64,000 nucleotides of DNA, taken from assembly GCA_902760315.1 (NCBI GenBank), contig CACWFV010000001.1:62001-126000 (forward strand). Direction: 5' to 3'. Shown piece after piece: positions 7,404 through 18,000 of the stretch. The notes beneath the pieces are model-generated. The model was not told where the DNA came from. It worked only from the letters and a program-made list of their open reading frames with translations, and did not search any database. Numbering within the stretch: position 1 is the stretch's first letter; every line of letters begins with the position of its first letter. The stretch is from an uncultured Bacteroidales bacterium (lineage in GTDB: Bacteria; Bacteroidota; Bacteroidia; Bacteroidales; Bacteroidaceae). The position numbers and the translations under genes were made by a program.

Positions 7404-7687
7404 ACGGATAGTTCTTTATAGGCCTGAGTAAATCTAACGGAACTTCTAAGCTGGTCTATGACGTCCTGCTTCAAATCGAATCGAGAGGGAAGCCCCTGAA
7501 AGACGAAAGGCTGGAAGGTGTCACCCTTCCGTTGGAATGTCTCTAACGTCCAGAACGAGCCGACGAAGGCGACACGTCCGAAACGCTCAGTCTTGTTTGC
7601 CCTGCGTGTGGCGATTAGCTTGAAAGCCCCGTCGTCGCTGTATGCGACAATACGCCTGGCGGTGTTCTCGTAGACCTTACTTGCCAT
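7400..7687 (-). CDS. Hypothetical small phage protein, first gene after promoter P2
   Basis: A 95-residue protein beginning MASKVYENTARRIVAYSDDG. The start at 7687 is chosen, not the longer upstream frame, because the upstream codons lie in the leader and promoter, and because the sister genes after P3 and P6 also begin ATGGC just after the same leader. No family is recognised. It overlaps the DUF4942 gene by 4 nt and begins the operon that runs to 2962. Confidence 0.7.
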   Translation of the reverse strand: MASKVYENTARRIVAYSDDGAFKLIATRRANKTERFGRVAFVGSFWTLETFQRKGDTFQPFVFQGLPSRFDLKQDVIDQLRSSVRFTQAYKELSV

Positions 7688-7728
7688 AATGTTATTAGTT
7701 TTGATGTTACTTATCTTATTTGCTACGG

Positions 7729-7760
7729 CAAAGGTATGCAAATTTTATCAAATATGCAAA
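7729..7760 (-). promoter_or_regulatory. Phage promoter P2 with shared spacer and leader
   Basis: Minus-strand -33 TTTG (7760-7757), exactly 20 nt, then -7 TACCTTTG (7736-7729). The spacer has GCATATTTGATAAAA. The transcript leader contains GCAAATAAGATAAGT (7723-7709). It drives the 95-residue gene and the following DUF4942 operon. Confidence 0.8.
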
Positions 7761-7800
7761 CTTTTTGCCTAAAAACTTATCATTTCTACTATTTTTTTTA

Positions 7801-8361
7801 TTAGCCGTCGGCCTTCGTGATGGTGATTACTCCGGCTTCATACGGGAAATGCCAGTCGTCGGAAAGGCACTTTCCCTCAAAGGCTCTGAGGGCTGCTGCC
7901 TTGGCGTCCCTCGTCACTCCGAAGTATTGCAGCCTGCCATTCAGGAGGTCAAGCGCTCCTTGGTAGTTGGCCAGCTGTGAATAGTGCTCAGTCCCCTTGA
8001 TGTACGATACCCTGAAGGACAGTGACCGAAGATAGGCCATCTTCTTTATCTCCTTGTCTGGGTCAGTGATGTAATGCTGCTTCTCGATGTGCTTGAACAC
8101 CCAGCCCGTGACCTGCTCCCTGCTCACCTTGTCACCATAGATGGCTTCAGTGACCAAGATGATGTACTCCATGTCAACGTAGATATCGCACTTCCAAAGC
8201 TCATAACGGACGTATGTCTCTGGCTCGACCTTCTCTCTCAGCCGTGCATAATAGGCTTCGAGGTTGTTCTGCATTTCCTTCATCGGCTCATTGGAAGAGG
8301 TGCGGTAAAGCACCTGTTCCTGAGCGTCCTTGATGTCTTGGAATATCCACTTCTTACTCAT
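7801..8361 (-). CDS. Hypothetical phage protein
   Basis: A 186-residue protein, largely helical, beginning [20 protein letters not shown]. No catalytic motif or membrane segment is visible. It overlaps the stand-alone MutS-domain gene by 4 nt, so the two are likely co-translated and may work together. It ends 41 nt before the -33 element of promoter P2. I do not recognise a family. Confidence 0.65.
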   Translation of the reverse strand: MSKKWIFQDIKDAQEQVLYRTSSNEPMKEMQNNLEAYYARLREKVEPETYVRYELWKCDIYVDMEYIILVTEAIYGDKVSREQVTGWVFKHIEKQHYITDPDKEIKKMAYLRSLSFRVSYIKGTEHYSQLANYQGALDLLNGRLQYFGVTRDAKAAALRAFEGKCLSDDWHFPYEAGVITITKADG

Positions 8362-8978
8362 TGTCTTGCTGTATTTGGGGTTACTAATTCAGTGATACCT
8401 CGCTTGATCGCATTATTCTGTCTCTGGTTCTCCGCACTTTCGCAAATGGCAACCCTGTAGCCAGCCCTTACGAGCTTCGGAAGGTATGTGTCAAGCGCAT
8501 GGTACGGGAAACCAGCCATCCGTATATTGTCAGAGCCTCGTTTCGTGAGCGTGATTCCGAGGGTCTTTGCGCATACCTGTGCATCATCCTCGTATGCTTC
8601 ATAGAAGTCACCCAAGCGGAACAGCAGTAATGCGTCTGAATGCTTCTCCTTTAACTGTTGGAACTGCGCCATGGCGGGATTGATTGATACGGTCTTGCAC
8701 TCTGGGTGAGCCTTGATGAACTCCTGCAGGATATTCTCATCATAGCAGAAGCAGATATTATACTCGCACGACGGGCTGTAGTTGAAATCCAGCACCTTAA
8801 TGCCGTACTCATTGCGGACTGCCCCCTTGTACTTATGAAGGTTGGCCTGCTTGATGCAGTAGTCCTGAATCTCGTCAAAGGTAGATACCTTCTCCCCAAG
8901 CTGTGCGCTGGTCACGATGCTTACAATCTCTCCGTTCTGGGAGCTGTATAGCTCCACGCTGAAAAACTTTGTTGCCAT
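8358..8978 (-). CDS. Stand-alone MutS domain I (mismatch-recognition) protein
   Basis: A 206-residue protein. Residues about 102-182 match MutS domain [52 protein letters not shown] and [11 protein letters not shown]. The Phe-x-Glu of GDFYE (F125, E127), which in MutS stacks on and contacts the mismatch, is kept. The clamp, lever and ATPase domains are absent, so this is not a repair MutS. The N-terminal 100 residues are unrecognised. Such isolated domains are known from mobile-element proteins of Bacteroidetes; an inhibitor, decoy or DNA-lesion binder is inferred. It is the first gene after promoter P3. Confidence 0.8.
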   Translation of the reverse strand: MATKFFSVELYSSQNGEIVSIVTSAQLGEKVSTFDEIQDYCIKQANLHKYKGAVRNEYGIKVLDFNYSPSCEYNICFCYDENILQEFIKAHPECKTVSINPAMAQFQQLKEKHSDALLLFRLGDFYEAYEDDAQVCAKTLGITLTKRGSDNIRMAGFPYHALDTYLPKLVRAGYRVAICESAENQRQNNAIKRGITELVTPNTARQ

Positions 8979-9022
8979 AATTTTGAAGTTTTGAATTGTG
9001 TCACTTATCTTATTTGCTACTA

Positions 9023-9054
9023 CAAAGATACAAAAAGTTTATCAAATATGCAAA
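9023..9054 (-). promoter_or_regulatory. Phage promoter P3 with shared spacer and leader
   Basis: Minus-strand -33 TTTG (9054-9051), exactly 20 nt, then -7 TATCTTTG (9030-9023). The spacer has ATATTTGATAAACTTTT. The leader contains GCAAATAAGATAAGT (9017-9003), then TTCAAAACTTCAAAATT before the start codon. It drives the MutS-domain gene. Confidence 0.8.
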
Positions 9055-9100
9055 TTTTTATGGGTGTTTTTTGATAAATATTTGATAATTTTTTTTCTGT

Positions 9101-9136
9101 TTTGTAACACGGTATGGAAAATATTTCTTACCTTTG
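9101..9136 (+). promoter_or_regulatory. Plus-strand promoter for the outer-membrane-like gene
   Basis: The -7 element TACCTTTG (9129-9136) is a perfect Bacteroidetes match 24 nt before the start codon. The nearest TTTG (9101-9104) gives a 24-nt spacer, longer than usual, so the -33 part is uncertain. It does not carry the conserved phage spacer, so it is probably controlled differently and may be active in the lysogen. Confidence 0.5.
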
Positions 9137-9160
9137 CATCCAAATCAATATTGTCACGAT

Positions 9161-9751
9161 ATGAATAGCATATTACGTAAGGCCCTTCTACTGGCGATTA
9201 CAGTCACATCCATCAGCGCCACAGCACAAGAAAATTCGGAAAAACCGATTTTCTTCCCGAAGCTGTTCCACCTGAACAAAGCTGTATCGGTAGGTATCAT
9301 CGGCGCTACGATAGATAACTTCAACTACGGTGCCATTGGTCTTAACGCCACCTTCTACGGTTTCTACTTGGACGCAATGGGCTGGCCTCGAAAGCATTAC
9401 GATGACGTCCGTGTTGACAAATGGGAGGATTCCAAGGTCTTTGCCTTCCACGCTGGCTATCAGATCCCCATCCACTACTACAATGGCGGCAGCATCAAAC
9501 TAACACCTTTATTCGGTTACGCAAGGGTAGAGCACGGTATAACAGACGGTAGCAACTGGAAAGAAGCTGATACAGGAATCATAAACAGCTTTCATGTCAC
9601 AGATGTCAAGAAAGGCTTTGACTATGGCGCAGCTCTCTCCCTACAGAACTATGATAAGAAAATCGGATATCACAACTTTTATCTTGCATATACACGATAT
9701 ACTGCTTGGATTGGTTTCGGCATAGAGTTCTCACTCCGTAACCTCAAATAA
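9161..9751 (+). CDS. Secreted beta-barrel-like protein, candidate lysogenic conversion gene
   Basis: A 196-residue protein, one of very few plus-strand genes in the element. Start 9161 is chosen because it gives a clean signal peptide (MNSILRKALLLAITVTSISA, cleavage near TAQ-EN). The body alternates aromatic and polar residues (TFYGFYLDAMGW, FAFHAGYQIPIHYY, LTPLFGYARV, YHNFYLAYTRYTAWIGFGIE) and ends in FSLRNLK, as in an outer-membrane beta-barrel strand series. It has its own promoter and overlaps the convergent methyltransferase gene by 21 nt. Its orientation, own promoter and export signal fit a moron that alters the host surface. Function is inferred. Confidence 0.7.
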   Translation: MNSILRKALLLAITVTSISATAQENSEKPIFFPKLFHLNKAVSVGIIGATIDNFNYGAIGLNATFYGFYLDAMGWPRKHYDDVRVDKWEDSKVFAFHAGYQIPIHYYNGGSIKLTPLFGYARVEHGITDGSNWKEADTGIINSFHVTDVKKGFDYGAALSLQNYDKKIGYHNFYLAYTRYTAWIGFGIEFSLRNLK

Positions 9752-10495
9752 TTCCATCTGCACACTCTCTTCTTTCAGGCGGTTCTCTGCTATGCGGTAG
9801 AACCGCTGGTTTTTCTCTATACCGATGTACTTGCGTCCAAGCCTCTTAGCCGCTACGGCTGTCGTTCCTGAGCCAAGGAATGGGTCAAGCACGACGCCGC
9901 CCATTGGTGATGACAGGCGGATGAGCCTTGCCATGAGGTCAACGGGCTTCTGGGTAGGTGTCTTCTTGTTCGTGACTACAGGAAAATGCAGCACACGGTT
10001 GTAATGCTCACAGTCTTCCAGCTTATTAAGGGCCGTGCCGTCCTCATAGATGCGTACAATGAACTCCGCGTTCTGGGAAAAGCGGCTCTTGCTGATAATC
10101 GTAAGCGGTTTCTCCCAAACCAGGATTGAGAACTTGCAGCAATATTCCTCAGCCCACTGCGCATAGACTGACACCTGAGCCTCTGAGCAGAAGATGTAGG
10201 CGTTCATCTTCTTCATCAGCCTTGGGGTCATGTTCAACCACCTGTAGATTTCCTCCTTGCCGAAGCCTTCCTTGATACGACACTCTTCCGTCTCGTCATC
10301 ATAGTCATACAGGCCGGACTTCGACATCAGCTTCTTGGACGTTTCCTTATACATCTTCGTACAGTTGGCCTTGGTGAAGTTATAGGGTGGGTCTGTCACT
10401 ATCAGGTCGATGCTGTACGCTGGCAGGTCATCCATCACTTCAATGTTGTTGCCATAGAACAACTGGCTCTTCTCAATGGTATTGAAGTACTTCAT
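9731..10495 (-). CDS. DNA methyltransferase, beta-class N6-adenine/N4-cytosine type
   Basis: A 254-residue protein with motif IV DPPY (35-38) first and the SAM-binding motif DPFLGSGTT (204-212) near the C-terminus, the circular order of beta-class amino-methyltransferases. RKYIGIEKNQRFYRIAENRL follows as motif II. Target sequence cannot be read from the protein. No restriction partner is adjacent, so phage self-protection or regulation is likely. It overlaps the preceding 77-residue gene by 4 nt and lies directly behind the tail operon. Confidence 0.9.
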   Translation of the reverse strand: MKYFNTIEKSQLFYGNNIEVMDDLPAYSIDLIVTDPPYNFTKANCTKMYKETSKKLMSKSGLYDYDDETEECRIKEGFGKEEIYRWLNMTPRLMKKMNAYIFCSEAQVSVYAQWAEEYCCKFSILVWEKPLTIISKSRFSQNAEFIVRIYEDGTALNKLEDCEHYNRVLHFPVVTNKKTPTQKPVDLMARLIRLSSPMGGVVLDPFLGSGTTAVAAKRLGRKYIGIEKNQRFYRIAENRLKEESVQMELFEVTE

Positions 10496-10725
10496 AGCTT
10501 CACACGCTTTGTCATCCTGTCGATAATCTTGTAGATACCTCTCTCGCTCTTCCCGTACTTCTCGCTGAGGTGACAGACGATATAGCCCACCTTGTGGTGC
10601 TTGGCTTTCAGGTCCTTAAATTCCTCTACGAGCTTGAGGTATTCGATGTCCTTCACATCAATAGAGTTCTCTACTAACGTCTCTATCAACGTCTTGTTTG
10701 CTTTCAGTAGTTCAAATCGTGTCAT
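10492..10725 (-). CDS. Small HTH-like phage protein
   Basis: A 77-residue protein. The C-terminal part (VGYIVCHLSEKYGKSERGIY, then KIIDRMTKRVKL) reads as a helix-turn-helix of the Mor/late-regulator kind, in which a kinase-like Y-x-S-E-R-x-I-Y recognition helix follows the turn. It overlaps the methyltransferase gene by 4 nt and lies 21 nt after the tape measure gene. A transcription regulator role is inferred from the motif and size only. Confidence 0.6.
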   Translation of the reverse strand: MTRFELLKANKTLIETLVENSIDVKDIEYLKLVEEFKDLKAKHHKVGYIVCHLSEKYGKSERGIYKIIDRMTKRVKL

Positions 10726-10746
10726 TTAGAATCGTGAATTATGTTA

Positions 10747-13700
10747 TTATTCAATGTTGTCAAGTGTCTCTACGACCTCCACCTCTCTCTGGCGCTCTGC
10801 TATCTCCACGACAGAGACGACGGGATGGATGGACTCTGCAGCCTCCTTGAAGCTCTCGGTCAGCTCATCGGTAGGCATATTATAGTCACGGTATGCGTTG
10901 GTGGCCTGCATGGGTACCACACCAGCACCGATATCATTCATGGCCGCAAGAAGGGGCTCGAATATCCTTGTGGCCTTTGCAGTCATGACGAACTCGCCGT
11001 TTGACAGGTTCGCTGGTATGCTGTCACTGGTTCCCGTGCCTGGTCCTGTAACCTTACCGCCCTGAGCGAAGTTTGCCGACTTGACGGTACTTACAGCCGT
11101 GGCGATGTTCGCAAGGACAGTAGCAATCGTCGTGGCAATGGCAGCAAGGTTGGCAGGGTATGGAAGAGCCGAAGCGCTGGCCACACCTGCGGATATGGCA
11201 CGACCCGTATCAATGGTAATCTGTGCCAGAGTGATAATCTTACTCAGACGGGCAAAGTTCTCGTCACTCTCACCGATGGCGGCAGTAAGAGAGACAAGGC
11301 TGTTTGTCAGGGTACGCATGGACTGGTAGTAAGCCTTGCGGTTCTTTATCTCTGCGTTCTGGAAAGCCAGCTTGGCATCCACCTTGGCCTTTTCTGCTGC
11401 AAGCTCCCTTGCGCGATACTGTTCCATTGTTTCACCTTCCAGCTGGCCAGCCCTTACAACGGCCTCGTATTTCTCCTGTGCGGCCTGCTGACGGACTGCA
11501 AGAACGGCAAGCTCTCCTTCCTCAACAACTTCAAGGTTTAGCTGCTGGAAACCAAGCTCACGCTCGATGTACTCATCCTTGTCTGCCATATCCGCCAGCT
11601 TCCGCTCTTCACTCCATATCTCGAACTGAGTGGCCTCATTCTGAAAGGCGAGTTCACGCTGCTGGATGAGCTGCTGGCGGTACTTGTCATCAAGAGCGAG
11701 GTCATCCTGACGGGCCTTCTCCCTGATGTTGGCCATACGCTCCGCAAACTCCTGCTCGACGGCAAGTTTCTCCTGAGCGGCTTCATAGGCCATAGTGGAC
11801 TCGACACCGTACTGTTCCTCTGCCTGGCGTACCTTCTCTTCGGCATCAGCCATCCTGTCCTCCTTCTCTCTCTGGAGAGCGATCTGATTCAGGCGTAGCT
11901 GCTCGTTGAGCTGGTCTTTCTTCAACTGGAGTTCCTGCCAGCTTCCCTTCTGAACAACAGACAGACGGGACTCCGTGAGCTTCTGCTGCTCCTGTATCTG
12001 ACGCTCCAGCTCCTTCTCATCGAGTTTCTGCAGTTCCTCGTTCTTCTTCTGCTCCTTCAAGAGAATAGTCTTACGAATTGCCTCCTTTGCTGCTTCCGTC
12101 AGGTTCTTCTCGGTATTCAGGCGAACGGTGAGCTTTCGAATTTCGTCATTATATTGCTTCTCAACTTGTGCTCGGCGCTTAGCTGCTGTGTCCTTCATCA
12201 GGTCAAGCATGGCCTTCTCTGCTTCCTCGAAAGCCTTACGTTCAAGCTCTGCCTGCTTCTTGGCGGTACTGTCTTGTCTTCCGGACTTACCTTGCTTGGT
12301 ACCCGTCAAGTCCTCGTAGGCCTTCTTAGCCTCCGACATACGCTTACGGGCTTCAAGGACTTCCTCTGTCGTAGCATTCTGGTCCTTGATGATACGCTGG
12401 TACTCAGCCTTGGCTTCGTCCCAGTCCTGCTTGGCTTTTTTGGCGTCCTCAGCGTATGTAGTTGGCTTGCTGACATTCTTTTTAGTATCTTCACCTGCGG
12501 CCTGATCTGTGGTCTCAGCTTTGTTTCCTGCTATTGCACCACCTATTTTCGCTCCTTCTGCGGCTGTATTGGCATTAGAACCGTCACCACCGAAGGCTTT
12601 ACTCCTGCCAGCTTTTTTCGCTGCCTCTACACCTGCGTCAACAGTATCAGTAATAGCGTCTCCAATACCTCCTACTACGTCTGATATACTATTCCATACT
12701 CCCCTAAAGAATGTAGCTAAAGCATCGCCAAGTCTGTTTACACCTTTCATAATGGTGTCTACGTCAAAGTTGAATATGCCGTTAAATATCTCTCCCAATC
12801 CACCTGCTGCCTTTGCTGCAGCCTTGAACACAGAGAAGATTCCTGAAAATACAGCCTTCACAGTAGTCCATAACAACTTAAATACATTAATGAGGCCTGC
12901 AAGTTCGGTTTTGAATACCGCTATCCATATTTGAATAATTTTGCTCTCTTCTGCAAAAGACTTGAACCAGTTAGAAACTCGATTGAACTGCTTAATTAGA
13001 TAGTTTAAACCTTGCTGTATAAATCCAACAACCGATGATGTCAGCTTACCAAACCAGCTGTTACTGTCCCCCATGAGGCTAAAGAGCTTCTGCAGGGCTT
13101 CAAAGGCAAGCATGATGACAGCAGTAAAGACAAAGCTCTTCAAGGCTACCTTAGCTGCTGTGACGAAACCACTGACTGCGATACTCGCTGCGGCCATTGC
13201 AGACTTCCAGGCATTACCAGAGTTCACGGCTGCTGCCGTTTCCCATGTCTGTATCTCTGTCAGCTTAGCCTTAACCAGAGCCTTCTCCGTCTCTGCAAGA
13301 TGTCTCTTATTGGCCAGCACCTTCGCCTCAAGCATGGTGCGCTCCGTTCCTGATGCACTCTCCAGTGCTACTTCCTGAGCGGCTACTGTCTTTCGTAAGG
13401 TAATCTCCTGATTCTGGAGGTTACGGACAGTCGTGCTTGCTTCCTCTGCATTACTTACAGCTGAGTTGCGGATGGTAACGAAAGCAGTCTGAGCCTCCTT
13501 GACCAACTTGGCAAAGCTGATAGAAGCCAGTAGTGTTACAATAAGATTCTGGACTAATGGAAGATTTTCTTCTAACCAATGGATAGATTCAGTAAGTCCT
13601 TTTAATGGGTTAATTAGTGCTAAGTTATTACTTTCTCCCAGAGAAATCTTGAACGACTCCCATGCCGATGACAAAGTAAAAATGGCTTTTGATACATCAC

Positions 13701-15066
13701 TATAGGAATCTTCAAACATTCTCTCGGTGGTTCCCTGAGCCTCCTGCAACGTCCCCAGCTTCTCACCCAGCCTGTCAATGTTGCCGACGAGTGCCATGAC
13801 TTGCGGAGTACAACGGCGTCCGAACACATTTGCCAGCAGCTCTGCGGAATTGGAAGCCTCCATGATTCCACTGTCCTTCAATCTCTGCAGGGTCTTTGTC
13901 AGGCCCTCCGTCTCTAAGGATTGCTGGTTTATCTCAATACCGAACTCCTTGAAAACCTTCTGCTGCTTGGCTGTTGGTGATGACAGGCCAAGGATGACCA
14001 TACGAAGGGCGGTACCTGCATCGGCACCACGCACACCGACGTCTGCCAGCACACCAAGAGCGGCATTGACTTCCTCGACGCTCTGGTTAAGCGCATGGCC
14101 GAATGGTGCGGCGTTCTTCAGAGCCTCTCCCAGCTCTATGACGTTTGTGGCAGAACTGGCGGCGGTCTTGGATAGCACGTCATTGGCGTGTACCATTTCT
14201 TCCTCACTAATTGGAAGGGCAAAGCCTCGCATGGTGCGAATCATAAGGTCACTGGCTTCATCAAGGCTGATCGTGTTTGCCTGAGCCAGCTGCAGGGTTC
14301 GTGACAGTGCCGTTGTCGCCTCAGTCGCATCGAAGCCGCCACGGGCAAGGTTCTCCATGGCCTTTGCCGCATCTGTGGCATGATAGATGGTCTCACGTCC
14401 CATCTTTCGGGCCTCGTCGGTCATCAGCTTCATATCCTCTGCAGACGCATTGGTGACAGCACGGACTCTGGCCATACCGTCCTGAAAGTCCCTTGTGACC
14501 TGCAACACGTCCTTGGAGAAAGCCAGCAGGCTTCCGCCTCCCAGAGCCAACAACATCTGTTTGCCGATATCGGCCACCTTCATGCGGATGGTCTCAAGAC
14601 CTTCTGTGGCACTCTTGTAGTTACCCACGTTACGGTAGAAACGCTGTGTCTCTTCCTCTGCGCCTTTCAGCTCAGACGTTATCTGGTTGATATGGTCTTT
14701 CAGCTCATGACCTTTTGCGGATTCACGCTCTGCACGGCTCATGGCATCCCATTTCTGAGTGGCGTTGGATAGCTCTGCCCTGAGCTGTTTCAGACTTCCC
14801 TCCTGTTCACGGGTGGCCTTTATCTGGTTGTTCACCTGCTTAGACAGCTCACGCATCTGGTCGCCCTGCTGCTTGATATACATATTACTTGCAGCCATGC
14901 TACTCTCGTACTGTTCCTGAGTAATGGTGCCAGCCTTCAACTCCTTCTTCAAGTCGGCCTGGTACTTACGGGCTTCAGCCAATGAGGAACGGAACTTGGC
15001 AAGTCCCTCGACGGCATCTTGGTACCTTACCTGAATGTCTATGATTTTTACTCTTTCGTCTGCCAT
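10747..15066 (-). CDS. Phage tail tape measure protein, TP901 family
   Basis: A 1439-residue protein. Residues about 1-170 are coiled coil. About 190-480 is the TP901 tape-measure core, with GMARVRAVTNASAEDMKLMT, MGRETIYHATDAAKAMENLA, ARGGFDATEA, GVLADVGVRGADAGTALRMV and ILGLSSPTAKQ. A hydrophobic membrane-interacting part lies near 620-670. About 960-1250 is a long charged coiled coil, and a glycine-rich alanine tail follows (near 1330-1380). It sets tail length and takes part in DNA passage. The size implies a tail roughly in the 200-nm class by the usual rule of about 0.15 nm per residue, which argues for a long-tailed siphovirus-like or myovirus-like ancestor. It lies directly after the 1803-residue tail protein. 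Confidence 0.95.
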   Translation of the reverse strand: MADERVKIIDIQVRYQDAVEGLAKFRSSLAEARKYQADLKKELKAGTITQEQYESSMAASNMYIKQQGDQMRELSKQVNNQIKATREQEGSLKQLRAELSNATQKWDAMSRAERESAKGHELKDHINQITSELKGAEEETQRFYRNVGNYKSATEGLETIRMKVADIGKQMLLALGGGSLLAFSKDVLQVTRDFQDGMARVRAVTNASAEDMKLMTDEARKMGRETIYHATDAAKAMENLARGGFDATEATTALSRTLQLAQANTISLDEASDLMIRTMRGFALPISEEEMVHANDVLSKTAASSATNVIELGEALKNAAPFGHALNQSVEEVNAALGVLADVGVRGADAGTALRMVILGLSSPTAKQQKVFKEFGIEINQQSLETEGLTKTLQRLKDSGIMEASNSAELLANVFGRRCTPQVMALVGNIDRLGEKLGTLQEAQGTTERMFEDSYSDVSKAIFTLSSAWESFKISLGESNNLALINPLKGLTESIHWLEENLPLVQNLIVTLLASISFAKLVKEAQTAFVTIRNSAVSNAEEASTTVRNLQNQEITLRKTVAAQEVALESASGTERTMLEAKVLANKRHLAETEKALVKAKLTEIQTWETAAAVNSGNAWKSAMAAASIAVSGFVTAAKVALKSFVFTAVIMLAFEALQKLFSLMGDSNSWFGKLTSSVVGFIQQGLNYLIKQFNRVSNWFKSFAEESKIIQIWIAVFKTELAGLINVFKLLWTTVKAVFSGIFSVFKAAAKAAGGLGEIFNGIFNFDVDTIMKGVNRLGDALATFFRGVWNSISDVVGGIGDAITDTVDAGVEAAKKAGRSKAFGGDGSNANTAAEGAKIGGAIAGNKAETTDQAAGEDTKKNVSKPTTYAEDAKKAKQDWDEAKAEYQRIIKDQNATTEEVLEARKRMSEAKKAYEDLTGTKQGKSGRQDSTAKKQAELERKAFEEAEKAMLDLMKDTAAKRRAQVEKQYNDEIRKLTVRLNTEKNLTEAAKEAIRKTILLKEQKKNEELQKLDEKELERQIQEQQKLTESRLSVVQKGSWQELQLKKDQLNEQLRLNQIALQREKEDRMADAEEKVRQAEEQYGVESTMAYEAAQEKLAVEQEFAERMANIREKARQDDLALDDKYRQQLIQQRELAFQNEATQFEIWSEERKLADMADKDEYIERELGFQQLNLEVVEEGELAVLAVRQQAAQEKYEAVVRAGQLEGETMEQYRARELAAEKAKVDAKLAFQNAEIKNRKAYYQSMRTLTNSLVSLTAAIGESDENFARLSKIITLAQITIDTGRAISAGVASASALPYPANLAAIATTIATVLANIATAVSTVKSANFAQGGKVTGPGTGTSDSIPANLSNGEFVMTAKATRIFEPLLAAMNDIGAGVVPMQATNAYRDYNMPTDELTESFKEAAESIHPVVSVVEIAERQREVEVVETLDNIE

Positions 15067-15073
15067 ATCCTAA

Positions 15074-18000
15074 TTATTTTTCGAGTTTTCTGAAAATGAT
15101 GATACTACCTGCACTATTACGTTGTGCCTCAGTAATCCACCCATGGTCATACATCTGACACCATATATATGCAAATTTGTTAGCATAATTCTCGTCATAC
15201 ACGACGTCGGAGGTCCAGTAAGATGATAGTCCAGAACTGATGAGCTGATTACCTCCAATGAACGCCATTAGTCCATCTACGAGTGTCAATATCTCTCTGT
15301 TAGATATTGCCTCCAGTTCCAATGCAGCAGGGATGTACCCTTTCTTTCCTGACGGGAACACTTCAGCGTTTGCGGCAAATGCAGCAGCGCTATATGGCTC
15401 ATCAGTATAATAGCCATCTGATTCGACGATAGACTCTATAATCTTCTGTGTATTCTCATATCCGTTATAGCTCTTGCCGTATTCCAGACCTTCAATTTTC
15501 ACTCCAGTTCCTCCGAAGTATTTGCTGGCATAACCATAGTATTGTTTCTTGGCAATGACAAAACGGTGCTCTCCATCAGAGAATGCCACACCCTCTGCTT
15601 GGGAATCGTTTTTGCCACTTGCAGACCATTCTTCTCTGGTATATAGGTTAAGCTCTGTGTCAGCTATCAAAGCCTTTGCATCATCCAGCTTAGTTATGTC
15701 GATGACAGCATCACCATCGACAAATACTTTCAACTCACGGTTCGTGACCTTTTTCAGTCCATTAACACGGGCTGTGATGGTCAGTTTTACTGTGTAGTTG
15801 TTGACTATTCTTGCCGTTGCCCTGAATCCTAATGCAGAAACGTTACTTATTGTCACATTGGCATTATTAGATACTATTTCTACATCCGTTATGGATGCTC
15901 CTGCAGGATTTGTAGAGAATGTATAGTCTACGGCCTTCGATGACGATGTGGCTCCCCTTACAGCGTCAGCACCATTTACGAGAAGAGAGGCAAAAGCAAC
16001 CGATGGCACCTGACGGAAATCACTGAAGGCCCTTGTCGGATTGATGCCATTTTTCTTATGGTATGACAACCCTTTTGACTGAGCTATATACCACTCGTTC
16101 ATTTCGTCATATTGCGTAGATGTTTCTTGATAAGCCTCTTTGCTGATAATCTCACCGCCGATAGTATTCAGAAGCTCGTTAATGAGTACTAATTTGCCGA
16201 TGATAATATTCCATTGGCCAACTGTTCCAAGATAGGCTGCTGCTCCACTTGGGAATTGCTTGCCGTCACGTAGCTGTCCTACGGTAGTGTCTGATACCTG
16301 AGAGATGATAGCATCCGTGTTCGCCTTACCATTGAAGTCCGTCATGGCTTGTGCGTCGCTTTTCGTGGTGAACTGGCCATTGACCAGCGTACCCTCGTAG
16401 TTCAGGACTGCCCCCCAGTCATACCATGTCATACCTGTCTCTCTTACGCCACCGATTTTGACATTAGCGTTTTTCTTAGCGATAATGAAACGATGCGTAC
16501 CGTCAGAGATAGCGATACCGTCTGCGTCCTCATTAAGGATGTTGGCTGTATTCCATGTATCTTTGGTGTATAGCATTCCGTTGACATCTATAATCATAGC
16601 TCCTTCGACATCAAGCGCATTCTGGTCGTTGGTAGCTTGTGCTTCATGGGTAACGAACTTAACTTGTTTCGTCGTCGTCAGTTCGTCGCCATCGTATGTA
16701 GCATGAGCCGTAATTTCTGCTATGGTATCTTCCGTGATACCAGCAACAGATAGCGAGAATCTGTTTCCAACAATATTCTCGACCTTTACCGCCGCGTTAG
16801 ATGAGGTGATACTTCGTACAGATATAGATACCAACGGATTTGTCTGAAGCGTATAATCTGAGCTTCCATTGCCATTTACGATTTCTGTTTCTTCTGCACC
16901 ATTTATTGTGAGCAATACGCTCTGCAGAAGTACTGTAAACGGAGTGTCGAAGCTCGTACCGTCCTCCAGAGTTGTCCTGATGGTCAGTTTCGCTGTTTCC
17001 TCATTCAGAGGTAATGCTACAGGTGTTAGTGTAAAGCCGGAGGTGGTGACATTACTAACAGTTATATTCTGACTGTTAGATATCACCTGAACTGACGATA
17101 CACCAACGGTAGCATTCGTGGGCGCGAATGAAAGAGAGTAATTGCGGGCCTTGGTGCTAAGTATGCGCGTATCTCCAGTGACGTTGACCGTATCGACTTT
17201 AACGACGTACTCATGTTCTTCTCCCCATTCGTCATTGATGACAGACAAATCCATCGTATAGACGAAGTAGTATATCTTCTTTCTGAGTTCGTGAACGATA
17301 TTACCATCATCATCAATGATGTCAACAGCAATCTTGAAGACATGGTACTGTCCGTCCTCTTGTTTGGTGTACGTGAACGTATGGTTTCCTGCTGTCAGTC
17401 GGTTGTCGTCATAGTAAACTTTGACAGCAGCTCGCAGTGTCTTTTCATATTCCACATCGAAGCCTACGGTCTTCTTGATGGTGTATCGCACTGTTGACGG
17501 GACGTTAATGATTAGCGTATATGGTTGCTCATCCCATCTTGCTTGCTGGTCGTACGTAGAACTGCCTTGCGGACGGAACCACTTTTGGAAGTACCATTCA
17601 TTGTTGACGTTATTACCGTCGGAAGGTATGAAGAGGCCATTGCCTCCGACCAGCACACCATTCTCTGCATAGACATCATCGCTCACCAGCACGCCATAAC
17701 CCAGATTACTGTTATTTACTCCCATGTTGAGGGTGAACTTCGGTCTGTCGTCCCAACTTCCAGAGGTATTTGTTATCTTCTGCCATAGGATTTCCCATGA
17801 ATACGAAATTGTATCAACATCCACTTCCTCTGCATGTTTATAGGTAGGCTTTGCGTATGGTAGCTGTATAAGCTCTACGTTGCTCACACCGTCTTTGTCA
17901 CGCTGTATGCTACTGACGGCAAAGAAAGAATTGTACTTGTGAAGGTAGACAGGCATAGATTCGTCAAAGTCGCGGAGGTCAAGCTCGTTGAGTAGCATCT

